Source: Owenia fusiformis
Taxonomy: Eukaryota > Annelida > Polychaeta > Sabellida > Oweniidae
Length of the DNA: 64,000 nucleotides
Reading direction: 5' to 3'
NCBI GenBank assembly: GCA_903813345.2
Contig: CAIIXF020000004.1
Span: 30,197,985-30,261,984 of the forward strand
The notes below the pieces were generated by a model that did not search any database, was not told the origin of the DNA, and saw only the letters and a program-made list of their open reading frames with translations. This document shows positions 56,482 through 64,000 of the stretch, piece after piece. How positions within the stretch are numbered: the first letter of the stretch is position 1; the number at the start of each line of letters is the position of its first letter. A program made the position numbers and the translations under genes.

Positions 56482-57590
56482 CAAGAATAATTTTAGTGTC
56501 ATCACCTACACTTTGTGATTTGAACACTCTTAAATAGCTATGACACATTATCATATAAGAAAAAATAGCTTGAGCAGGCGGCTATATCTTAAAAAAATAA
56601 TTAACGAGATAAGGCATTGTTGCTTGTTGTTTATTGTTTTTTGTAAATGTTTATTTGTGCTCACTTTAACATCACAACTCACATTAGTATTGTTTGACAA
56701 AATGGGTCAATTGACACACCAAAAATCAAAACGTCAGATGAGGTTAGTGTGGCTGATGCAGTGTGACTTAACAGATACATAAGAAGAACCATAAGATTTT
56801 ATGTACTATCAAGAATAAGAGGACAATGTCAGAGACATACATGGACTCGTTCAGTGTATGGACATGGAGATATATCTGCTTAAAAATCCATAGGTTCTGG
56901 CCATAGGTAGTATTGTAAAGAGGAAGGCATGGTCAATATTGAAGATTGACAACAATCTGGTTGCAAGAAAAGCTCGCAGACAGAGAATAACACTGCAATA
57001 ATTAGAGATGCAATGTATGAAGAGAGAACTATTCCACTGTGTAAATTAGCAAAACCAAAATCAACAGGGGTATGCAACAGTTCAAAAATAGGTAGCTTGG
57101 AATGATTAAATCAATCAATTTATCTATTTCATATGTTTTAATTCAACTGACCTGCCTACCCTAAATAGAGGTTACCATGGCAACCTTATCCCAAAATTTA
57201 TAGATATAGCTATAATATTTAAGCATTGCATGTGTAATTACATAAGTTACATGTTCTTCAAAAATGAAAGGGATATGTGAAAAAATCACAAAATTATTCA
57301 ACTTTACTTCCAGCTACATAAGGTTGATGAAGAAGCGGCCAAACTCATGGATTCCAAGAGCCATATGTCAGCTGGGAGCCATTGAACAATATATTAATAA
57401 TGGTGCTACAGAGCCAATTATTGTCTTGACATTAAGTTACAATATGAAGCAATATTATCATATCATGATTTAGGCAAACATTTCACATGCAAACTTAGGT
57501 GTCTGTAAGACATAAGTGTTTTATTGATTGCCTTGTTCCGGTTTTCTGTTCATTTGATGTGTCTTAGTACTTTTAAATTAATCATATATA
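56482..57590. other. No supported gene
   Basis: A stretch at 57,300-57,390 begins after TTTACTTCCAG and reads LHKVDEEAAKLMDSKSH before a stop; it could be an exon remnant but has no partner. The rest is AT-rich. Confidence 0.35.
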
Positions 57591-57599
57591 CATGTATGG

Positions 57600-59110
57600 C
57601 AAGATTTTAAAACAAGCATCAATAATTCAGAAGATATTATTTAATTGAATTGAATAGTTAACAATTCTTTATACCTTTGATGGGGCAAGTTTGTTAGTTT
57701 CTCTAATAATGCCTTTTAGTAAAATAGAATGAGTGATCAGTAGGCATATTCTAAATGACAAACATTTCCCTCATGTTTTTTCATTCAGTTGTCAACCGAA
57801 AATATGTGATCTATGCAAAGAATTTTTTTTTGAAAAAGGCGCCACTTATTCATGAACTTTTGAGTGTAGAGGTTGTGGATTTCAGATGCTAAACTCCGAA
57901 ATAAGGGACAAAAACTGCAGTACTACTAGGACTAATAAATCTTAATCGGAGTCAAAAAGGTACAGATAGCATTTGTGGTTTGTGGAATTGAGCCCGCTAA
58001 CACAAGTAGCATGTACAAAACCTCTAATGAATTAGGATCAGCTATACTTACTGAAGCAAGGAAGGACATATCTGATGAATAAAGTATGCCAAAAGTACCC
58101 TTAAGGGAGAAAGGAATACTATTGCAGCAGATATTTCAATAAAAGCAATGTACAATTCCAATCAAATTGCATTGAGAAATAAATAGCCCCCCCCTAGGAA
58201 CAGTTATTTATGTGGTTTTATTTACACTTATTTATTTATTTGAGCTATTTTTATTTTTAATAAAGCAGTATATAAACCTACTGAAAATTATATTTATGAT
58301 TAAATGTTATATATGATGGAAATAATAAATGAATAAATATTATATTATATTTTTTATTCAATTTATATTCACATGTTTATTTAAAAACAATACTGTACAT
58401 TGCTGTTTTGTAAAACAGTGCTACACTGCACTGTTGAAACAGTACTGTTTGTATGATTTAATGTTGTATACATGAATAAAGGATATAATAAATAAATAAA
58501 AATAATAAAATAAAATAGCTGTTTTCCATTGGTTATGAAAATATATATATATATTATGAACCATTTTTTGAAAACAGCCAGATTGAACAAATTGCCTTTT
58601 GAGAAGGAGAGAAAAAGTTTTCCAGAAAAAGTCAGTGTTTTCCATGGGATACGCCTTCATACCTGGAAGGATATTATTCGAGAAACACAAACTCTTCCAT
58701 GGATAAGACTCACAAATGATGATCAGGGCTGCGTTGTTGAGCAGAATATAAAGGATGTGGTGTATTTCATACACAGAGGATGCCTGTATATGGCTGAATA
58801 AAGTTCAGAATGCACACAAAATCATTTATTGTTCGCAATTATTTTGCTACGTCATTAATTTATCTTGGCATCAATAATTCAGTAAATATTATTTCATAAG
58901 CAATTGAATAAGTCACAATTCTTTATACTTTTGATGGGGCAAGTTTGTTTGTTTCTCTAACAATGGTTTTTTGAAAAATGGTATGCATTAGGTGATGAGG
59001 AACGCATATTTCAAACAATTTTTTTAGGATTTTGAAAATCAGCCATACATCCTGAAGCAAGGAAGGACATATCTGATGAATAAAGTATGTCCAAAAGTAG
59101 CCCGCTTTTA
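57600..59110. repeat. Pair of related segments around an AT microsatellite
   Basis: CATCAATAATTCAG...CAATTCTTTATAC.TTTTGATGGGGCAAG occurs at about 57,616-57,700 and 58,871-58,945. CTGAAGCAAGGAAGGACATATC occurs at about 58,057 and 59,050. The spacing differs because of indels. An (AT)n run lies at 58,540-58,556 and a cluster of small palindromes at 58,390-58,455. Confidence 0.65.
58556..58801 (+). CDS. Unrecognised frame, 81 codons
   Basis: ATG at 58,556 after the AT microsatellite. Reads MNHFLKTARLNKLPFEKERK, then SVFHGIRLHTWKDIIRE and NDDQGCVVEQN, stop at 58,799-58,801. The NDDQ.C.V.QN peptide recurs at 59,242-59,275, so this is a repeat-family fragment rather than an isolated gene. No known domain recognised. 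Confidence 0.3.
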   Translation: MNHFLKTARLNKLPFEKERKSFPEKVSVFHGIRLHTWKDIIRETQTLPWIRLTNDDQGCVVEQNIKDVVYFIHRGCLYMAE

Positions 59111-59232
59111 TTAACATTTATTTATTTATTCATATATTTATTATTTTCAATAAAGCAGTATATAGCATCGAAGACTACTCAGACTACTCATGTATGATAT
59201 GTACTTATAATAATTAATGGCAATAAAATCTC

Positions 59233-59421
59233 TTGATAAAAAATGATGACCAGGACTGCATTGTTAAGCAGAATAAAGCTGATGAGGACTCCATAACTGG
59301 ATGGTACAGATGCCCTGAAACTACTCAGGCCAAAGCATGGAATAATGTTGTTGTTGTCAATGTTGTCTCATTCAAAAAAAGGCTTACTTATCAAAGCCCA
59401 AATGTCACAACCCAGACATAA
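59233..59421 (+). pseudogene. Repeat-family fragment linking two motifs
   Basis: Reads NDDQDCIVKQN, then ITGWYRCPETTQAKAWNN. The first motif matches 58,720; the second matches a frame in the SGNH2 3' block (GWFRWPKTTEAK at about 16,045, 17,010 and 17,980). It therefore ties the distal repeats to the SGNH2 family. Confidence 0.45.
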
Positions 59422-59838
59422 CAGCATTATTAACAATATTGGGAAGCACCTGTACATTAACTGTTGAGTGTACACATTGTGGATTTCATTCGCTTAACTT
59501 GAACAACAACGCAAAGTCTGAGAAAAGAATGTGAAAAGCTGCAGTAAATAATTGGACTAAATGAGGGGGTTAATGAATCATTAATCGAAGTCAAAAAGGT
59601 ACAAATTGGACCTTGAAAAATTTCAAAATTTGACCTTTTTTCAGTTTTCCAAATTTTACTATATTCATTTAGATTTTTAACAGTAAAATATGGTCGGTAA
59701 AATATACAATTAAATACATACAGAGACTTAGGACTGAATATTACACAACCTGTGAGTTTGTAGCGTAGACGTTTTAATTAACAATACTTGAGCTAAAATA
59801 CATGAACTTTTCAATATTGGAAATTCTTAAACTGTTGC

Positions 59839-60033
59839 ATGATCTTAAATAACATATATTACAGGTTTAACTGTCTCAAGCCAGAGGTCGTCTTTGAGTG
59901 CAGAGAACGTGGACAAGATTCTGTTCTTAAACAGCTTTGTGCAGAAAAAGAGTCAAGGCACCATGAGACACGAGACAGGCATAATATAAAAAACGCTGCT
60001 CCACCTAACATAGTCATTGAAAATATGCATTGA
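59839..60033 (+). CDS. Unrecognised frame after a splice-like AG
   Basis: Preceded by ACATATATTACAG. Reads LKPEVVFECRERGQDSVLKQ, LCAEKESRHHETRDRHNIK and ends PNIVIENMH. Strongly charged. No domain recognised; it could be an exon remnant of the transposase-like gene at 60,385. Confidence 0.25.
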   Translation: MILNNIYYRFNCLKPEVVFECRERGQDSVLKQLCAEKESRHHETRDRHNIKNAAPPNIVIENMH

Positions 60034-60384
60034 CTCTGTGTCACTACCAATAAACTAATTTATATGAAACTCGTACAGTTTCAAGCAAACTAACTATCCT
60101 GTCTCATGTTAGAGTTTGAGCATCCAATTCCTCTTATCATAGAATTGAGTGCCAACGGTAAGAAACATTTTGATCGGCCCTTGTATGTCAACCACTAGAT
60201 AGGTTGGGTCACTATCATCCACAGTTTGCTCTCATTTCATAGCAAATGGTGCTCAACACCCAGGCAAGGCCAAGGCCCTAACCACAGTGTATTTCCACAA
60301 TCAACTCATATTACCCGCTAATGTTGGGGTCTATTGACAATTCTCTACCCATGGGAGTCAGGAATGTAGCAACTATGTTTATGA

Positions 60385-60600
60385 CAACCTGCTGCCTTTG
60401 CCAAGTCTAAGACCACTGCCAAATTCATGGTTGGTTTTCAAAAGGCAGGCTTATGGCCTATCCCAGATGATAGGAGCAAGTTTGTTTACGGAGTGTCTAC
60501 TGATATGGGACAAATCAATGAAGTTTCACCTGATGTCCCAGATGACTCGAACATTTTGAAGAAATCCAAGGGTTTTCAGATTGGTGATCTTTTTACATGA
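60385..60600 (+). pseudogene. pogo/Tigger-like DDE transposase C-terminal fragment
   Basis: A 71-codon frame reading KTTAKFMVGFQKAGLWPIPD, then a polar stretch, to TGA at 60,598-60,600. The G-F-x-K-x-G-[IL]-W-P pattern is characteristic of the region following the DDE core in pogo/Tigger/Jerky-type proteins. The catalytic residues are not recognisable upstream. Confidence 0.42.
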
Positions 60601-61569
60601 TAATTTCATGTAAAAACCTGTGAACTTCACACTGGCCCACAGAATATAAACAAATCTGACGTTATTCATTTGTGTGCGCATTGAAGTTCACATTCAAGTT
60701 TTCTTAAATACGTGTAGCTTAACCTCTCTATTGGCACCAATTTTGCCAGTATTGAATATCTTACTGTCATATAATCATGAAAGACTCAAGCTATAGTATC
60801 CCTTTAAATGTGATGTGACATCATAGTTCTGGATTCAATAAATGAGTGATCAAGTAAAAACGGTTTCTGTTCATGCTCTTACAACTCGGTATTTATTGTC
60901 TCATTACATGGTGTCAGATTAGAGTAATTCATGTCAAATAAAGGAACTGAGCTTTTTACATGAGAAAAATTTTGAAAATAATTTTAATATGGTTTCTGAA
61001 AAGGAACAAAATAATGTAACATACAATATCCATAAAGAATTTCATATATTTCCTCATTTTTTCATTTTATGTTTACTCTATCTTTTTCAGGTCTTTCAAA
61101 GTGTTTAAGGTTAAAATGTGTTTAAGGTTAAAAAGAAACATGTGATAATGCAGCAGTTGTTACCCTTTTGGAAGCCCAAAAAGAGAAGACTTAGCCATTA
61201 AAGATGTAACGAGTTAAGTCCAAAATTTATTTTTCAAATGCGCAAGCTGTTTATCTACTTTTTCCACTATTTTTATTAGTTGTATTATTTTATATGTTGT
61301 GGACTGGAAGTAGTCAATATACTTTTTTTACTCAATCTTGCTTCAGGTCTTACAAAGTGCACAATTCTAGGTTACACAAGAAGGCTGTGATAAGGTCTAC
61401 AATGCACCAATAGTGGATGTCGAAGTCCCAAGAAAAGGCTTAGACTTAGCATTTAGTGCTACATTACTACTTACTAGTTAGTAATTGGTGGTCACATTTT
61501 GCATGTAAATGCCTTGTTTAAAAAATATTAAGATTGGTGTATTGAAATATAATAATTCACTTTTTTTAA
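60601..61569. other. No supported gene
   Basis: AT-rich. GTGTTTAAGGTTAAAATGTGTTTAAGG is a small perfect direct repeat at about 61,100-61,130. Confidence 0.35.
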
Positions 61570-61575
61570 CTCCAG

Positions 61576-61959
61576 GATTTCCAGGATTACGTTACATTTA
61601 GACTTGATGCTTCTTTCCTTCAAAACCATAACTTTGGCAAACCTGCGTACACTGTACCAAGTACTTTGACCGGTGACACTACAGGCAGTGGTGACAGCAG
61701 AGATGAAAATGTTGAATATGCATCAGTGAATTGCACCAATATGATAATATCATGTATAAACCATAACTTTGGCAAACCTGAACCTCCACGGTATGGTATG
61801 GTAAAACATGTTCGCTCTTTGGAGATTCTTTTGACCAAAAACGTAAAAAAACGTTCTAAGATATGGGATCGATTAAAGAGAAAATTCTATTCTCAAAACT
61901 TCAGTGAAAAAATCAAAGTCATAAGTTCAAAAGAGCAAAGATGTCAAAATATGTTTTGA
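61576..61959 (+). CDS. Unrecognised 127-codon frame, possible terminal exon
   Basis: Open from a TTTTTTTAACTCCAG acceptor-like site to TGA at 61,957-61,959. It reads DFQDYVTFRLDASFLQNHNF, later INHNFGKPEPPRYGM, then a basic stretch KKRSKIWDRLKRKFYSQNFS. The peptide NHNFGKP occurs twice, encoded by an exact 18-bp DNA repeat (ACCATAACTTTGGCAAAC). Immediately after it the sequence becomes similar to R1 (about 6,010-6,190), so it may be the coding end of an R1 relative. No domain recognised. Confidence 0.35.
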   Translation, partial: DFQDYVTFRLDASFLQNHNFGKPAYTVPSTLTGDTTGSGDSRDENVEYASVNCTNMIISCINHNFGKPEPPRYGMVKHVRSLEILLTKNVKKRSKIWDRLKRKFYSQNFSEKIKVISSKEQRCQNMF

Positions 61960-62160
61960 ACAGATGAACATCAGAGCTCTATGCAGCAGGGCTAAAATAT
62001 TCCAGCAAAGATTCAAAATTGTTTCAATTGATAGAAAAAATCGCACACTTCTTCAAGGTATAATGGGTGATTACACTTGTTGCATAAACATATCACTGCA
62101 ATGTGAATATCAACTTTCATAATAATCAATTCAAGCCACTTGAGCTTCTAGCATGCATTG
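61960..62160 (+). repeat. Diverged R1 fragment
   Basis: CAGAGCTCTA...CAGCA.G.TTAAAATATT and TAATGGGTGATT.CAC.TGTTGC match R1 at about 6,018-6,100; the AATTCAAGCCACT...CTG block matches 6,160. Confidence 0.6.
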
Positions 62161-62166
62161 ATTAAA

Positions 62167-63193
62167 CAGGGTGTCTGGAAAGTAAAAAAAATACAAATAC
62201 TCTTATTTTAAGAAATTTGTTTTTTGCAATGAAATTTCTAGACTAGAGGAACAATATTACAATATATCTAACAACTTTTATCACATATATTATAAATGTG
62301 TTCATGTTTCAGTTGTTATGGTTACGAATGTGAGGGCTATGCAGAGCAGTTCCAGAACAACCCTAAAATGTGAAAAGACAACCATTTGAAACAGTGTTTT
62401 TATTTGTTGTATTTTCTATCTATGTCTTGTTTTGTTCATCATTGTTTTATTGCTCCCATAGTGTTTTCTTTTATGTCATTGCTACTTATCAGAACTATGT
62501 TATGTCAATAACCAGTATAATGAAAGAAATATTATACAAGTGCCTAGAAGAATGGTTCCCGGCAATTAGTAAGAGTCACAATTGCAATTCCACAATGCAC
62601 TAATTCACAAAGCAAAACACAAATCTTACAATGAAGTGTCTTGACATTAAACCTTTCTATACAATGCCCCATATTCACCTGATGAAGCCTCCTTAGACTT
62701 CTACCTTAATGACCATACATACAAATGACACTCAGCTGGAAGCCAATGTTATCAGCAATCTGAGAGATGGACAGCAGCAGTTTTGTCAGGTCTTTGGAAG
62801 GCTGGTCAAGATGCACCAAGAATGTACAGATTATGGGGAAAATACTGAATATTCAATGATAGTAGTAATATGAAAAAATTATCAAATAATGTTACATTAC
62901 TAATCCCTATGCTGTTGTGGTACATAATTTGATATAGTATAGGAATAGATGGTGGAATGCCAATATCATATGAGCAGGAAAGAGATTTGTAGAATACAGT
63001 TGCGACGTTGCTCCACTTACCCCCGACTCCCGTTACCATAACAACCATAACATTTTCATTTTGAAACTGAAAGTCATGACAGTTGCAGGATATATTGTTA
63101 TAATGTCATTCTACATTCTGGAGCAATTTCATCTCATAACAGGTAAATGTCTTAAAATTAGAGCATTTGTATCTTTACTTTCCGGACACCCTG
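62167..63193. mobile_element. 1,027-bp element with about 45-bp terminal inverted repeats
   Basis: Left end CAGGGTGTCTGGAAAGTAAA (62,167-62,212) and right end ending TTTACTTTCCGGACACCCTG (63,151-63,193) are inverted copies with a few mismatches and one short A-run difference. They stay paired through TACAAAT.CTCT.ATTTTAAG. TA follows the right end; AA precedes the left, so a TA target with one change is likely. No transposase frame is recognised; the end sequence is of Tc1/mariner (IS630) type. Confidence 0.85.
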
Positions 63194-64000
63194 TATGTTT
63201 GATGCTGAACCAATCAAAGGTATGGTTAAACTTAAATTAAAACACATACATACCACTTAAAAAATACAAAACATTTCTAAAAATTCATATAAAATAGTAT
63301 GAGGATTTATAGTCAAAACAAACATCGAAGCAAATCTCAAACTTTGTATACATGTATATCATTGTTCCATTGATAGATTATAATTTCAGGTTAATTTTCT
63401 TACAAAAGCACCAGCACCTGTTGGTTCGAATCCAACCAGATTCCTATGATATCATATATCCATTCATCAACACAGAATGCTAGGAAGAATTTTAAACCGT
63501 CAGCAACTGAAGTGACACATGCATAACAAGAGGACGACCCAAGACCTTACATGTGCGATGGATATTGGAAGGCATTTGTCTTGAGGAAAACTGTAACTGT
63601 ATTTTGTCTCATTCCATCCTAGAATAATTTTCCAATTATTATTCAAGCCAATCATTGCCACTGTCTCGATGGGCCTATTTGCAATGTAATTAATCTGGAG
63701 ACGCAGAAATAAAGGGTTGTAATGGGAGTTCTAACAGAAAATATTGGGAAGAATGAGAGGAACTGGCAAGATATCCAGGCTTTTTACAAGTGTTGGTTCA
63801 AATTTAACTAGATTCATTTGATATTGTTTGTCCATTCATTAACGTGAAATCACAGGTCATGGTATCTGTTTTAATCATCCAATTTGATTTATCTAAATAA
63901 TTATCTAAATTAAATATAAATCTTCCAGAAGATGACCTACATGGCACTGTCTTTCCTTATTCTGAGAGGGCATCTATGGTTGAAATTGTTCCAAGATATT
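63194..64000. other. Non-coding end of window with a local repeat pair
   Basis: TGTTGGTTC.AAT...AACTAGATTC..TTGATAT type sequence occurs at about 63,420 and 63,792. No supported gene. Confidence 0.4.

Noticed and set aside
63423-63433. GGTTCGAATCC, identical to a tRNA gene B box
   Set aside because: No A box, acceptor stem or anticodon arm fits around it, and the segment recurs at 63,792 in changed form as an ordinary repeat.
1-64000. CRISPR arrays, operons or other prokaryotic systems
   Set aside because: Repeats lack spacer organisation, genes are not packed, and the mobile elements are of animal type.

Overview
This is a eukaryotic window, almost certainly from an invertebrate animal. 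It is AT-rich, has no operon-like gene packing, shows splice-like AG/GT signals, and holds animal-type mobile elements: tyrosine-recombinase elements, a Penelope-like GIY-YIG piece, Ty3/Gypsy integrase pieces, mariner and other DDE transposase pieces, a PIF/Harbinger piece, a LINE with poly(A) tail, and MITEs. A marine invertebrate would fit this mix, but the sequence alone does not fix the phylum. I find no convincing intact host gene. Nearly every coding signal is a broken or partial mobile-element gene.

Layout. 1-4.3 kb: old repeat fragments, one clean 497-bp MITE, and a decayed SGNH/GDSL-type esterase-like frame (family SGNH1). 4.3-10.4 kb: two tandem copies (about 3.14 kb period) of a unit called R1 here, ending in a 49-bp minisatellite and a strong-looking CCAAT/TATA/initiator promoter. 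10.4-13.6 kb: a 3.18-kb non-autonomous element, with palindrome-rich ends and an internal 40-bp minisatellite, sitting exactly between two units of the 49-bp array. 13.8-19.2 kb: a G-poor block, a second copy of the promoter, and a family carrying another SGNH-like domain (SGNH2), partly amplified as a 967-bp tandem array.

19.4-29.6 kb and 39.4-49.6 kb are two near-identical segments about 20 kb apart (A and B). Each holds, in order: SGNH2 repeats, a tyrosine recombinase missing its tyrosine, a Penelope GIY-YIG tail, a mariner fragment, a Gypsy integrase fragment with a 983-bp tandem duplication that carries a 114-bp exon-like cassette, and the C-terminus of a second tyrosine recombinase. Copy A has a small poly(A)-tailed insertion that B lacks. 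Between A and B lie SGNH1 and R1 copies, a 5'-truncated LINE with 14-bp target duplications, and a 424-bp MITE with 11-bp target duplications.

50-64 kb is quieter: AT-rich DNA with single fragments of PIF/Harbinger, DD37D mariner-like, BED-finger and pogo/Tigger-like genes, and a 1.03-kb terminal-inverted-repeat element. The window reads as a nested transposon graveyard with several recent local duplications rather than a gene neighbourhood. SGNH1, SGNH2 and R1 share short segments and may be parts of one or a few larger elements that I cannot assemble from this window.
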